A DNA stretch of 64,000 bases from Bacillus tuaregi (GCF_900104575.1 NZ_LT629731.1:2000462-2064461); one strand, 5' to 3'. Counted from the first letter of the stretch, positions 35,763 to 45,214 are shown. Program-made: numbers and translations. Notes: a model not told the origin generated them from the letters alone.

Positions 35763-37091
35763 TCACAATGGGAGTTGAATGATAAACATAGTCCCCACAT
35801 TCAACTTACTTTCCACTTCAATATTCCCGCCATGTGATTGGATATATTGCTTCGCGATGGCGAGGCCAAGTCCTGTACCACCGCTGTCTCTTGAACGAGC
35901 TTGATCCGTGCGATAAAATCGATCAAATAAATGTGGCAGATGCTCCGGTTCAATTCCTACGCCAGTATCCTCTACAATCACCTTTAAGGTTTGGTTGTCC
36001 TCCTTTAGTAAGCGAATGGAAATATGTCCATTTTCTGGGGTATACCGTAAAGCATTCATAAGTAAATTAAGAAGAACCTGTTTCATGCGATTTGCATCAA
36101 TAAGCACGGTCGTATCGTTTGTGTGTTTATCAAGCTCTAAATGGATGCTTTTCTCTTCAGCTAATGGCTCCAAGGCAAAGAGAAGCTGGGAAGCTAGTTC
36201 AGACATGTCGGTTGGCACTTTGTCTAATGTCAATTTACCTGCTTCTGCAAATGAGAGGATTCGTAGGTCCTCTACTAACTGATTCAGCCGAATCAGCTCA
36301 TCCTGTAATGGCAATAAGGTTTCCGGCTGAATCATTTTTCCCTGCTGCTGTAAATAGTCCAATTTACCACTAATAATGGTCAATGGCGTTCTAAGCTCAT
36401 GTGCGACATCGGCCGTGAGATTTTTACGGAGGGTTTCGGCATGCTCCAGCTCCTTTGACATATGATTAAAGGCTTCAGCAATTTTTCCATATTCATCCTT
36501 CGTTTCGGTCTGAACCTGGATTCCCAGCTCACCTTTACCCAGCCTGTCGATCACAGGCAATAGCTTTTGTAATGGCGCAGCAAGCCATTTTGATAGTCGA
36601 TAAGCAATAATCAACGAAATCAAGATAAGAATGGAGCCGGTCACAGTTAGAATAAAAACAACCGATATCGGGATTCCAATCATGACCTTGGTGAAATTGG
36701 CTATTTCGGGGTCATAATAATAGAACTCACCAACTCTATCCTTTGCAATACGAATGTCACCCTTAATCCCCAGATTGCGTATTAATTGATGGGATGAGTC
36801 ACCTTTTTGGTAAACAATCTGTTGTTCTTTGTCCAGAACCAATAGTTCTGGATCATCCTGTTGAATCGTTTTTAAGACGTCGATCTGTTGAAGGTCATTC
36901 CAGGAGTCATTATTCTGTAAAAAATAGGCGGTTAATTCCTGAGTCAGGAGCTTCATTTCTTGACCTCTTGTTTCGTCGATACCCACTTCAAGGGTTTTTT
37001 TCACCGTAATATGGGTCATAAGAATAAAAACAAGGCTGACTCCTAGGATGGAAAGGGCTAAGGCTAAAAAAAGCTTTCGGTGAAAACTCAT
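35763..37091 (-). CDS. Membrane sensor histidine kinase (HAMP-HisKA-HATPase)
   Basis: 442 residues. Membrane helices at about 8-28 and 140-165 enclose a 110-residue outer sensor domain. HAMP follows, then the phospho-acceptor VAHELRTPLTII, NLLMNALRYTPENG, DTGVGIEPEHL and GGTGLGLAI. It is the BaeS/PhoR type. The start overlaps the regulator stop by four bases. The signal is unknown. The divergent small membrane gene at 37957 is a possible target. Confidence 0.93.
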   Translation of the reverse strand: MSFHRKLFLALALSILGVSLVFILMTHITVKKTLEVGIDETRGQEMKLLTQELTAYFLQNNDSWNDLQQIDVLKTIQQDDPELLVLDKEQQIVYQKGDSSHQLIRNLGIKGDIRIAKDRVGEFYYYDPEIANFTKVMIGIPISVVFILTVTGSILILISLIIAYRLSKWLAAPLQKLLPVIDRLGKGELGIQVQTETKDEYGKIAEAFNHMSKELEHAETLRKNLTADVAHELRTPLTIISGKLDYLQQQGKMIQPETLLPLQDELIRLNQLVEDLRILSFAEAGKLTLDKVPTDMSELASQLLFALEPLAEEKSIHLELDKHTNDTTVLIDANRMKQVLLNLLMNALRYTPENGHISIRLLKEDNQTLKVIVEDTGVGIEPEHLPHLFDRFYRTDQARSRDSGGTGLGLAIAKQYIQSHGGNIEVESKLNVGTMFIIQLPL

Positions 37092-37777
37092 GGTTGATCA
37101 CCGAAACGATAGCCAAATCCGTATACCGTTTGAATGTACGTCGGATTGGCTGGGTCATCCTCGATTTTTTTTCGTAATCTGCTAATATGGGCATCAACCG
37201 TACGTTCAACATTCAATAGTTCATCCTCTAATGCAGCCTTTAATAGTTGAAGCCGGCTATAAACGATTCCAGGCTTTTCCGCAAGTGTTAATAATAGCTT
37301 GAATTCAGTAGGTGTCATCGTCATTTCTACACCATTTTTCCAGACACGATACTGTGAGACTGATATGGTCAACTCACCACGCTCTATCGTTTCCTCCGTT
37401 GTAGCAGGGGTAACGCCAATTCTTCTCAGTACGGAACGAATTCGAGCTAACAGCTCTCGTAAGGAGAAGGGCTTTGTTATATAATCATCCGCTCCTACTT
37501 CCAGGCCAACGATTTTATCCATTTCATCTGATTTGGCGGTTACCATAATAATGCCGGTTTTACTTGTCTTTCGAATTTCACGGCAAACATCCAGACCATT
37601 CATTTGTGGCATCATCCAATCAAGGACAACTAATGCTGGATTTACTTCATTGATTTTCGCTAGCGCCTCTGTTCCTGATTGTGCAGTAACGATTTCATAT
37701 CCTTCATTTTTCAAGAAAGCCCCCATGAAATCTAGTACTTTTATCTCGTCGTCTACTATTAAGATGGTTTCAGCCAT
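37088..37777 (-). CDS. OmpR-family response regulator
   Basis: 229 residues. Receiver domain with acidic pocket VDDE, phospho-acceptor LVVLDWMMPQMNG and KPFSLREL; C-terminal winged helix with TPTEFKLLLTLAEKPG, VDAHISRLRKKIEDDP and YIQTVYGFGYRF. Paired with the overlapping kinase gene. AAGGAGA lies before its ATG. It is divergent from the DUF2269-like gene with a 179-bp spacer that should hold both promoters. Confidence 0.95.
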   Translation of the reverse strand: MAETILIVDDEIKVLDFMGAFLKNEGYEIVTAQSGTEALAKINEVNPALVVLDWMMPQMNGLDVCREIRKTSKTGIIMVTAKSDEMDKIVGLEVGADDYITKPFSLRELLARIRSVLRRIGVTPATTEETIERGELTISVSQYRVWKNGVEMTMTPTEFKLLLTLAEKPGIVYSRLQLLKAALEDELLNVERTVDAHISRLRKKIEDDPANPTYIQTVYGFGYRFGDQP

Positions 37778-37956
37778 GAATATTCTCCTTTATTTTCTCC
37801 ATTTTCCACATTATACACTACGGATGATTCAATCTTTAAGATTTCACTGAAACCGTAATAGACCGCAACAAGTTCGCAACATTTCATTGTTACTATTAAA
37901 ACGTACCCAAGATGGTAACAATATAATCTCAATAAAGTATAGGAGGAATTAACCCT

Positions 37957-38469
37957 ATGGCCTATCGACTCACTCAGAAGAAAAAAAGCATTCTAGTAGC
38001 CATACATGTTCTATCAGTCGCTTCATGGATAGGCGGTACACTTGCGATGTTGCTGCTTGCTTTCTATTTAAAAACTGGAGCGAATGCGGAACAGCTATTA
38101 TATACGATGGGAAGCATGGAGGTAATTGATGAGAACCTATTAAAGTATCCCGCTCTGCTCTCGTTACTTACAGGTATTTTATTGTCTGTTTGGACACAAT
38201 GGGGGCTGACGAAGCATTACTGGGTAATCATAAAATTTAGTTTAACACTATTAACGATATTAATCGGTATTTTCTTTTTAAGTAAATGGACAGCTGGAAT
38301 AGGGGAAATGATTGAAAGTATGGGCTTTGGCTCGTTAGAAAATAAAGAGTTCCAATCGACTTGGCTGTCGATTGTGACAACCTCTAGCTTTAATCTTTTA
38401 TGCTTGGCATTCATGACCTTTATTACGTATCTAAAACCATTTGGCAAGGTAAAGAAAAATAAAAAATAA
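37957..38469 (+). CDS. DUF2269-like membrane protein
   Basis: 170 residues with four predicted helices (LVAIHVLSVASWIGGTLAML, YPALLSLLTGILLSV, IIKFSLTLLTILIGIFFL, NLLCLAFMTFITYL) and a basic C-terminus KVKKNKK. Family function unknown. AGGAGGA lies before the ATG. It is divergent from the response regulator gene and may be its target. It is only distantly like the protein at 26078. Confidence 0.8.
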   Translation: MAYRLTQKKKSILVAIHVLSVASWIGGTLAMLLLAFYLKTGANAEQLLYTMGSMEVIDENLLKYPALLSLLTGILLSVWTQWGLTKHYWVIIKFSLTLLTILIGIFFLSKWTAGIGEMIESMGFGSLENKEFQSTWLSIVTTSSFNLLCLAFMTFITYLKPFGKVKKNKK

Positions 38470-38574
38470 CAAATACGATTTGGGGCCTTATGATCGGGGC
38501 GATTGCTTTCGCAATATTGAGAAATAAAAGGGCATTTTAAAGACTGACTGGGATAAAGGGCAGATAACATTCAC

Positions 38575-38608
38575 AATAGCATCATCCATCAGGATGGTGT
38601 TATTTTTC
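38575..38608 (+). terminator. Rho-independent terminator
   Basis: AATAGCATCATCC-ATCA-GGATGGTGTTATT followed by TTT. It ends the membrane gene transcript about 105 bp past the stop. Confidence 0.75.
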
Positions 38609-38690
38609 TTAAAAAATTAGTGAGGCTTCATGAACTGCTGGATATATGTTAGGGGAAAGAGGCTAAATGATTCATATGAATAATAAATTG

Positions 38691-38719
38691 TTTTCATCAC
38701 CACTGGTATTGTCTATAAT
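38691..38719 (+). promoter_or_regulatory. Promoter in the 38470-38916 spacer
   Basis: TTTTCA, 17-bp spacer, perfect TATAAT (38714-38719). It would start a transcript near 38726, some 190 bases before the CD3324-like gene. Confidence 0.5.
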
Positions 38720-38743
38720 AAGACTTAAAGGGGGTGCGTACAG

Positions 38744-38836
38744 TTGGAGAATCATGTAAGATTGTCTGGTACTTCTTCCACTCATGCAAAGCCTATAATT
38801 GGAAAGGCGATACTTTGCATGGGGCGAAATGTTTGA
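38744..38836 (+). CDS. Possible 30-residue leader peptide
   Basis: TTG at 38744 with GGGGGTG about nine bases upstream opens a frame MENHVRLSGTSSTHAKPII ending at TGA 38834-38836. It directly follows a good promoter. Length and position suggest a leader peptide or chance frame; there is no homology I know. Included because this spacer is otherwise empty apart from an imperfect repeat of TGCAAAG and CTTTGCA. Confidence 0.3.
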   Translation: MENHVRLSGTSSTHAKPIIGKAILCMGRNV

Positions 38837-38916
38837 TTAAATCGCTGAATAAGCTTTTCTAATATCATGGCTTTGCACCTTATTTTTAAAAGTTCAAAAT
38901 AAGGGAGCGGGCAAAC

Positions 38917-39186
38917 GTGAAATATATGAATGCAAACCAAGTACTACCTGAAAAGCTAATCATGGAAATTCAAAAATATGTCCAGGGGACAGCACTTTAT
39001 ATACCGAAACCGGAAACGGAATATCGAAAATGGGGCACCTCCAGTGGCGGGAGAAACATGCTCGATAGACGAAACGCAGAAATTCGAGCTTTATTTAGGA
39101 ACGGCAGCACGATTGAGCGACTGGCCGAAGAGTATTATCTTTCAACAGCAACCATTAAGAAAATCGTATATTCACATAATAAGTGA
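38917..39186 (+). CDS. CD3324-family (Mor-like) DNA-binding protein
   Basis: 89 residues: MKYMNANQVLPEKLIMEIQKY at the start, WGTSSGGRNML in the middle, and a C-terminal helix-turn-helix IERLAEEYYLSTATIKKIVY. This is the common Firmicute family related to Mu Mor/MarR-like activators, of unknown target. AGGGAGCGGG lies upstream. Followed closely by a terminator, so monocistronic. Confidence 0.85.
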   Translation: MKYMNANQVLPEKLIMEIQKYVQGTALYIPKPETEYRKWGTSSGGRNMLDRRNAEIRALFRNGSTIERLAEEYYLSTATIKKIVYSHNK

Positions 39187-39188
39187 GG

Positions 39189-39223
39189 AAAAAAGCACTG
39201 GTGAAAATCATCAGTGCTTTTTT
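39189..39223 (+). terminator. Rho-independent terminator
   Basis: AAAAAAGCACTG pairs with CAGTGCTTTTTT across an 11-base loop; effective in both directions. Confidence 0.85.
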
Positions 39224-39324
39224 GGATAAAAAACGTTTCTAAATCATTCTCTCCATTTTATTGATTTACTGGATGAAGTAAACTAAGTTTTAGCTTTGTC
39301 AGTAATAGATTAGGAGTGAATAGG

Positions 39325-39975
39325 ATGAATGAAGAATTCATTAAGAATGAACAGATAAATTATATTAAACAACAAATGGGCTTGATTAAAGATAGTGCCA
39401 AAAAGAATCTTCCGCCAGCTGTTATGATGGCTGTCATTGACCTGGCAAATGCCAAAATCCTAGACCTTTTTCCAAATACATCCTCTAAGCAACAGGCATT
39501 GCTGGACCTTTCCAGCTTGAAAACAGATGACGAGTATAAGCAATATATCGAGCGGCTTACAGAATATCTGATTCCCTTCCCAAAGGTCACAGAGCAGCAG
39601 CTGAAAAAGCTGTTCCCCAAGAATAAAAAGCTAAAGCTGCCTGATTTAACCAGTATAGACTACAGCCAGTTGACCTATTTAAGCTGGAATGATTTAGGAT
39701 CGAATAAAAAGTATATCGTCTATGAGCTGGAGGGGAGAATATCCGGCATTGAATGCCGGTTAACACCAACGGGTAAAAAGAATATTTGTTCCTTCTGTAA
39801 TTCTCACAGCGAAGTGGCCTATTTCTCCACAGTCACAAAAGCGAAAAAGCCGAAAAACCCAGATTATTACCGAGCCATTGGTAACCTGATTTGCACCGAT
39901 AGCCATGAGTGCAACAAAAAAATCACCAATGTTGATTACTTAACCGAGTTTCTAAAGGATTCATTAGCAAGATAA
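39325..39975 (+). CDS. FusB/FusC-family elongation factor G-binding protein
   Basis: 216 residues. The N-terminal helical bundle (FIKNEQINYIKQQMGLI) and a C-terminal treble-clef zinc finger (CSFCNSH and CTDSHEC) match the FusB family (PF07299). FusB-type proteins bind EF-G and rescue ribosomes stalled by fusidic acid; chromosomal Bacillus homologues are common and not all confer resistance. The ATG at 39325 has TAGGAGTG eight bases upstream; a GTG nine bases earlier overlaps that site. A dispersed element begins three bases after the stop. Confidence 0.88.
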   Translation: MNEEFIKNEQINYIKQQMGLIKDSAKKNLPPAVMMAVIDLANAKILDLFPNTSSKQQALLDLSSLKTDDEYKQYIERLTEYLIPFPKVTEQQLKKLFPKNKKLKLPDLTSIDYSQLTYLSWNDLGSNKKYIVYELEGRISGIECRLTPTGKKNICSFCNSHSEVAYFSTVTKAKKPKNPDYYRAIGNLICTDSHECNKKITNVDYLTEFLKDSLAR

Positions 39976-39978
39976 ATA

Positions 39979-40191
39979 ATCAAATTCGCCCGTCGAATTT
40001 GCGTCCGGATTACCTGAGCTTGCTCGAATAAACTACCTTTAAAAAATCCGTGACATCCGCCGGAGGCTTAACTTCATTCAGCCGGGGTTTGAACCCCCAC
40101 TAAATCGAAGTACTATTTGCCTTCATCCCCCACTTGTAGAAAGACTTCTGTACCTGTCGCAAGCTTTCGGCATTTGCTGAATGAAGTTAAA
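39979..40191 (-). repeat. Dispersed structured element, copy F (internally deleted)
   Basis: 213 bp, reversed. It lacks a few bases in the GAAGTCCTCCACTTC hairpin and in the GTACCGAAAGC arm. Its right-hand hairpin mixes arms (TTCGAGC/GCTCAGG), which weakens pairing. Placed three bases after the FusB-like gene. Confidence 0.8.
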
Positions 40192-40228
40192 GGTCCATAG
40201 CACAACAGTGAACTATCGACCTTTTTAT
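40190..40228 (+). terminator. Terminator next to copy F
   Basis: AAGGTCCATAG pairs with CTATCGACCTT (one mismatch each side) and is followed by TTTTTAT. It ends + strand transcripts that run through copy F. Confidence 0.65.
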
Positions 40229-40409
40229 ATGTTCCTTCCTCCTTCTATGATTCAATGATGGAAAACAAGATTTTTCAGATGTGCCTAGTCAACCTTTAAA
40301 GAAGGAAAAAAGATGGCTCTTGTTGAACTTATAGAAACAACTTAATAAGTACTAAATAATTAATTAGTTATTTTTATTGTATTTCAACGTATTGGAGGAG
40401 GGGGTTTAC

Positions 40410-40862
40410 TTGAGTATTCGCTTTGAAGTCAAAAAAACAATCGAGGTCCCTAAGCAACAGGCTTACATAGGTCTCCTTGACCTTGACTCAGCTCAGAGTT
40501 GGATGCAAGGATTAGTCGGGATGGAGCGATTGGATGAGGGTCCAATGCGTGTAGGAAGTCAGTGGAGAGAAACAAGAACCATGTTTGGAAAAGAGGCTTC
40601 TGAGCATTTTGAGGTAGTCGAACTGAAGGAGCCGGATAAGATTGTGCTCCGCTGCGATGGATCAAAGGGAACTACGGGGAAAGGTGAATTTGTGTTTACG
40701 TATATTCTGAATTCATGCGGTAATCATACTGAGATTACTTTAGATGGAGAGATCAACGGACTTACAGGATTAACCAAACTATTTGGTAAAATGATGGCCG
40801 GAACCTTTAAGAAGGCATGTGAGAAGGATTTAGATGCTTTAAAAATATATTTAGAGAATTAA
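40410..40862 (+). CDS. SRPBCC-fold (polyketide cyclase-like) protein
   Basis: 150 residues from the TTG at 40410, preceded by GGAGGAGGGGG; a longer frame to 40377 has no site. The START-like fold is suggested by MSIRFEVKKTIEVP, the RVGSQWRETRTMFG strand region, EVVELKEPDKIVLR and the C-terminal helix FKKACEKDLDALKIYL. These proteins bind hydrophobic ligands. No partner genes give a specific role. Confidence 0.8.
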   Translation: MSIRFEVKKTIEVPKQQAYIGLLDLDSAQSWMQGLVGMERLDEGPMRVGSQWRETRTMFGKEASEHFEVVELKEPDKIVLRCDGSKGTTGKGEFVFTYILNSCGNHTEITLDGEINGLTGLTKLFGKMMAGTFKKACEKDLDALKIYLEN

Positions 40863-41145
40863 TTGAAGAGTGGTAAAGGAGAACGCTATGATACAATCGT
40901 TCATCGGGATGAAATCTTTTCTGCCATGAAGGTGGGAGAGGATGGCTATGTCGGAATGGTTTGATATCCTATCACAGGGATATCAAACCGTTGATTTATA
41001 TCGAATGCAGAAAAAATAAAATTCTCCTTAAATCATAGAATCCAGTATATTCTTTCCGGTTTTCTTCAATAATGGATAAAGGCTTTCATGTCGAAAAAAG
41101 AATAATCATTTGTTGATGACGAAAAATCAATAGTAGGAGGAAATC
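40863..41145 (+). other. Spacer with an inverted repeat
   Basis: 283 bp without a convincing gene. A short open frame (ending EDGYVGMV at about 40966) lacks a start. GGTTTGATATCC and its inverse (40958-40989) form a 12-bp stem without a T tract, which may terminate the SRPBCC transcript. Confidence 0.45.
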
Positions 41146-41541
41146 ATGGGAAGATTAATTCATTTCGAAATCCATGTCGAAAATATGGATCGAGCAAGAA
41201 ATTTCTATGGAGACGTATTTGGCTGGACGTTTCAGGACTGGAGTGAATATGCAGGCATGCCCTATTTTGGTGTAGTGACTGGCTCCGATGATGAGCTTGG
41301 GATTAATGGAGCACTTATGCAGCGGCAGGGTCCTGCTCCAGAACCCAATCAAGCATTGAATGGCTATGCCTGTACAATCGGTGTGGAGGATTATGATTCA
41401 ATCGAAGCAAAAATCCTTGAACATGGTGGCAAGCTCGCCTTGCCGAAATACGCACTGCCTGGAATGGCTTGGCAAGGCTACTATATTGATACAGAAGGAA
41501 ATATCTTTGGCATACATCAGCCAGATGAAAACGCGAAATAA
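41146..41541 (+). CDS. VOC-family (glyoxalase/bleomycin resistance-like) protein
   Basis: 131 residues forming two beta-alpha-beta-beta-beta units: LIHFEIHVENMDRARNFYGDVFGW and GYACTIGVEDYDSIEAKILEHGG. The C-terminal IDTEGNIFGIHQP is the usual ending, with the possible metal ligand glutamate lost or replaced. AGGAGGA precedes the ATG. Substrate unknown. Confidence 0.88.
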   Translation: MGRLIHFEIHVENMDRARNFYGDVFGWTFQDWSEYAGMPYFGVVTGSDDELGINGALMQRQGPAPEPNQALNGYACTIGVEDYDSIEAKILEHGGKLALPKYALPGMAWQGYYIDTEGNIFGIHQPDENAK

Positions 41542-41779
41542 TCAGGGGCAGAGGAACCATATTGAACCAATTACGACTTGGTTCAGAGTGATTCCTCTGT
41601 CTTTTTTCTTTTACCTCAGATAAAAGAAAAATTCGCTGGTCATGTCATGGAAGTGAATATTCTATTGGATAATATAGGATTAATTAACAATTTTTATATT
41701 TTTTGAATTTAATATTATTTTAGAATAGTATATAATAGATTGTGAAGCATTTCATTAATCACATGGAGGTGTAGGTTCA

Positions 41780-42904
41780 TTGCTGAAATTTGACCATGTT
41801 ACAAAAATCTATAAAGGCGGTAAGAAGGCTGTTGATGATTTTACATTAGACATCAAAAAAGGAGAGTTTATCTGCTTTATTGGACCTAGCGGCTGTGGAA
41901 AAACAACCATTATGAAGATGATTAACCGTCTTATCGAACCCTCTGCCGGAAATATCTACATAAACGGTGAGAATGTGATGGATAAAAATCCTGTCCAGCT
42001 TAGACGGGAGATTGGCTATGTCATCCAACAAATCGGACTATTTCCTCATATGACGATTCAAGAAAACATCACGCTAGTCCTTAAATTGTTAAAATGGCCG
42101 GAAGAAAAACGTTATACACGTGCAAAAGAGTTATTATCCTTAGTTGACATGACTTCCGATTATTTAGATCGTTATCCACATGAACTGAGCGGTGGGCAGC
42201 AACAGCGGATTGGTGTGCTACGTGCCCTTGCCGCAGATCAGCCCCTTATTCTAATGGACGAGCCCTTTGGCGCTTTAGATCCTATTACTCGCGATGCCTT
42301 ACAGGATGAATTCAAAAAACTTCAGAAAAAACTAGGAAAAACCATCGTATTTGTTACTCACGATATGGACGAGGCCATTAAATTGGCCGATCGAATTGTC
42401 GTCTTAAGAGAGGGACAGGTTGTCCAATATGATACCCCTGATGAAATATTGCGAAATCCCATTAATGAATTTGTCGAAGAATTTATTGGTAAGGAACGCT
42501 TAGTACAGGCAAGACCCAATATTCAAACCGTCGAACAAATCATGAACCCCCATCCTATTACCATAACCGGCAACCATTCCTTTTCTGAAGCGATTCAGTT
42601 AATGAAGCAGCATCGGGTGGATTCCCTGCTAGTGGTTGATGAAAAGCAAGTGTTTAAAGGGGTAATTGATGTTGAAAGCATCGATCAAAACCGAAAAAAA
42701 GCCAGCTATGTCATCGAAGTCATCAACAAGGAGGTTTTTACCGTTGAAACCGGCACATTAGTCCGTGACACGGTGCGAAAGATATTAAAAAAAGGCATAA
42801 AAAATGTGCCGGTCGTTGACCAGGATCATCATTTAGTTGGGATTGTGACAAGAACAAGCTTAGTAGACATTGTCTATGATTCTATCTGGGGAGAGGTTGA
42901 ATAA
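41780..42904 (+). CDS. opuCA: Osmoprotectant ABC transporter ATPase OpuCA (with CBS domains)
   Basis: 374 residues. Walker A GPSGCGKTT, the ABC signature LSGGQQQR, Walker B LILMDEPFGALDP and the switch histidine VTHDMDEA are all intact. Two C-terminal CBS domains (about 250-370; PHPITITGNHSF and VPVVDQDHHLVG) are regulatory, as in OpuA/OpuC proteins. It powers import of glycine betaine, carnitine, choline or related compatible solutes. TTG start with GGAGGTG upstream. First gene of opuCA-CB-CC-CD in the same order as B. subtilis. Confidence 0.94.
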   Translation: MLKFDHVTKIYKGGKKAVDDFTLDIKKGEFICFIGPSGCGKTTIMKMINRLIEPSAGNIYINGENVMDKNPVQLRREIGYVIQQIGLFPHMTIQENITLVLKLLKWPEEKRYTRAKELLSLVDMTSDYLDRYPHELSGGQQQRIGVLRALAADQPLILMDEPFGALDPITRDALQDEFKKLQKKLGKTIVFVTHDMDEAIKLADRIVVLREGQVVQYDTPDEILRNPINEFVEEFIGKERLVQARPNIQTVEQIMNPHPITITGNHSFSEAIQLMKQHRVDSLLVVDEKQVFKGVIDVESIDQNRKKASYVIEVINKEVFTVETGTLVRDTVRKILKKGIKNVPVVDQDHHLVGIVTRTSLVDIVYDSIWGEVE

Positions 42905-42919
42905 TAAGGAGGAGTTGAA

Positions 42920-43573
42920 ATGAATCAAATATTCACGTTCCTAGGCACCTATGGATCTGAAATGCTATTCAAAATATGGGAGCATTTATATATTTCTGTG
43001 ATTGCGGCCTTATTAGGGATTGTAGTAGCAGTCCCACTGGGGGTGGTCTTAACAAGAATGCCAAGGGCTGCCGAAGCCGTAATGGGGATATTAAGTATTA
43101 TCCAAACAATACCGAGCTTTGCCATCCTGGCTTTTTTCATCCCGATCCTAGGTGTAGGCAAGCTTCCGGCCATTACCGCTCTATTTTTCTATTCAGTCCT
43201 GCCTATCCTGAGAAACACCTATACAGGTGTAAAAGGAGTAAATCAAAATTTAATTGAAGCTGGACGCGGGATGGGAATGACTGGATGGGAAAGAGTGATG
43301 TATGTAGAAATCCCATTAGCTATACCGGTGATTATGGCCGGGATTCGGATGTCCACCGTCTATTTAATTGGCTGGGCAACATTAGCATCCTATATTGGCG
43401 CCGGCGGACTCGGTGATTATATCTTCAGCGGCTTGAATTTATTTCTCCCTGAATTCATTATTGCTGGCGCGGTTCCGGTAACCATTCTTGCCTTACTGGT
43501 CGATCTTTTTCTAGGAAAAGTAGAGGAGTGGGTAACACCGAAAGGAATCAGAAAGCTGCAGGTAAGAGCGTAG
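42920..43573 (+). CDS. opuCB: Osmoprotectant ABC transporter permease OpuCB
   Basis: 217 residues with about five membrane helices. The EAA loop that contacts the ATPase is seen as [22 protein letters not shown]. It forms a heterodimer with OpuCD. It starts 15 bases after opuCA with AAGGAGG before the ATG. Its end overlaps a region upstream of opuCC that supplies that gene's AGGAAGGAG site. Confidence 0.93.
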   Translation: MNQIFTFLGTYGSEMLFKIWEHLYISVIAALLGIVVAVPLGVVLTRMPRAAEAVMGILSIIQTIPSFAILAFFIPILGVGKLPAITALFFYSVLPILRNTYTGVKGVNQNLIEAGRGMGMTGWERVMYVEIPLAIPVIMAGIRMSTVYLIGWATLASYIGAGGLGDYIFSGLNLFLPEFIIAGAVPVTILALLVDLFLGKVEEWVTPKGIRKLQVRA

Positions 43574-43590
43574 GAAGGAGCTGGTTTAAA

Positions 43591-44505
43591 ATGACAAATA
43601 TGAAAAAGAGATTATTCTTCGGATTAACGTCTTTAATCGTTTTCTTATCAGCTTGTTCCCTTCCAGGCTTAAGTGGTACAAGTGAAAATACGATTAGGAT
43701 TGGAACAACCAACACATCTGAATCGCAAATAATTGGATATATGACAAGGTATATGATTGAGCATTATACAGATTACCAGGTGGAAATGGTCAATAACTTA
43801 GGCTCTTCTATCGTGCAGCATCAGGCTATGACGGATGGTCAGGTCGATATTACACCAACACGCTATACAGGGACTGATTTAGCAGGAGCACTGGGGATGG
43901 AGCCTGTTAAAGATCCGGTAGAGGCCATGGAAATAGTCCAACGGGAATTTATGAAAAGGTTTGACCAGACATGGTTTGATTCCTATGGTTTTGAAAATTC
44001 CTATGCTTTTACTGTAACGGAGGATTTTGCTGCAAAGGAAAATCTTGAGTCAGTCTCTGACCTCGAGAGATTAGCGCCTGAATTACGATTAGGAGTTGAT
44101 AATTCATGGCTGAAGCGGAAGGGTGACGGCTATGACGGCTTCGTTCAAACCTATGGCTTCAAATTTGGGGAAACGATGCCGATGCAGCTTGGTTTAGTCT
44201 ATCAGGCAGTGGCCAATGATGAAATGGATGTTGTATTAGCCTATACCTCAGATGGACGGATCGCAGCATTTGATTTGAAGGTATTACAGGATGATCAACA
44301 GTTTTTCCCACCCTATGATACCTCATTAGTGGCTAGAAATGATTGTTTAAGAAATCACCCTGAGCTGACAGATATCTTTCAGCGCTTGGTCGGTAAAATC
44401 AATACAGAAAAAATGCAGGAATTGAACTATGAAGCAGACGGTTTAATGATTGAGCCCGCTATCGTAGCTCAATCCTTTTTAGAGGAAAATCATTATTTTG
44501 AGTAA
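43591..44505 (+). CDS. opuCC: Osmoprotectant-binding lipoprotein OpuCC
   Basis: 304 residues. A lipoprotein signal peptide ends in the lipobox LSAC (about residue 24), so the mature protein is tethered outside the membrane. The binding domain carries IRIGTTNTSESQIIGYM and YTGTDLAGALGM as in OpuCC and OpuBC. The ATG at 43591 has GGAAGGAG ten bases upstream; a longer frame from 43528 overlaps opuCB and has no site. Confidence 0.93.
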   Translation: MTNMKKRLFFGLTSLIVFLSACSLPGLSGTSENTIRIGTTNTSESQIIGYMTRYMIEHYTDYQVEMVNNLGSSIVQHQAMTDGQVDITPTRYTGTDLAGALGMEPVKDPVEAMEIVQREFMKRFDQTWFDSYGFENSYAFTVTEDFAAKENLESVSDLERLAPELRLGVDNSWLKRKGDGYDGFVQTYGFKFGETMPMQLGLVYQAVANDEMDVVLAYTSDGRIAAFDLKVLQDDQQFFPPYDTSLVARNDCLRNHPELTDIFQRLVGKINTEKMQELNYEADGLMIEPAIVAQSFLEENHYFE

Positions 44506-44526
44506 AGAACAACGGAGGTGAAGAGA

Positions 44527-45180
44527 GTGGAAATCATACAGGATTTATTTCACTATTATTTTCAAAATGCAGGCTATGTTTGGGAGCAGTTCTTCCGTCA
44601 ATTTCTGATGTCGGCTTACGGAGTTTTATTCGGCGCCATTGTCGGAATTCCAGTCGGCATCCTTATTGCCCGATATAACAAATTAAGTCCATGGGTGCTT
44701 TCATTAGCTAATATCATTCAAACGATTCCCGCTTTAGCAATGCTGGCGGTCTTAATGCTGGTGATGGGACTTGGTTCCAATACGGTGGTCTTTGCATTAT
44801 TTCTTTATTCCTTATTACCGATTATTAAAAACACCTACACAGGGATTCGGAACGTGGATCATGCTATTTTGGAATCTGGAAAGGCAATGGGAATGACCAA
44901 GCTTCAGATATTACGGATGGTCGAAATCCCTTTATCGATTTCAGTCATCATGGCAGGTCTACGTACGGCGCTTGTGATTACGATTGGTGTGTCTACGATT
45001 GGAACGTTTATCGGTGCAGGTGGTCTAGGAGATATTATCATTCGTGGAACGAATGTATCAGATGGAACAGCGATTATCCTAGCAGGGGCCATTCCTACCG
45101 CCTTAATGGCCGTTATAGCCGATATCACCATGGGCTGGGTTGAACGCAGGCTCTCGCCGATTAAAACAGGTACGAATTAG
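44527..45180 (+). CDS. opuCD: Osmoprotectant ABC transporter permease OpuCD
   Basis: 217 residues with several membrane helices and the EAA-type loop ESGKAMGMTKLQILRMVEIPL. GTG at 44527 is chosen because GGAGG lies eight bases upstream; another GTG at 44518 is part of that site. Last gene of the opuC operon. A weak hairpin CCGT-TCTT-ACGG with T5 follows at 45198. Confidence 0.93.
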   Translation: MEIIQDLFHYYFQNAGYVWEQFFRQFLMSAYGVLFGAIVGIPVGILIARYNKLSPWVLSLANIIQTIPALAMLAVLMLVMGLGSNTVVFALFLYSLLPIIKNTYTGIRNVDHAILESGKAMGMTKLQILRMVEIPLSISVIMAGLRTALVITIGVSTIGTFIGAGGLGDIIIRGTNVSDGTAIILAGAIPTALMAVIADITMGWVERRLSPIKTGTN

Positions 45181-45194
45181 GTAGGTATGAGAGT

Positions 45195-45214
45195 GGTCCG
45201 TTCTTACGGTTTTT
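45195..45214 (+). terminator. Weak terminator after opuCD
   Basis: CCGT-TCTT-ACGG followed by TTTTT. Very short stem. Confidence 0.35.
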
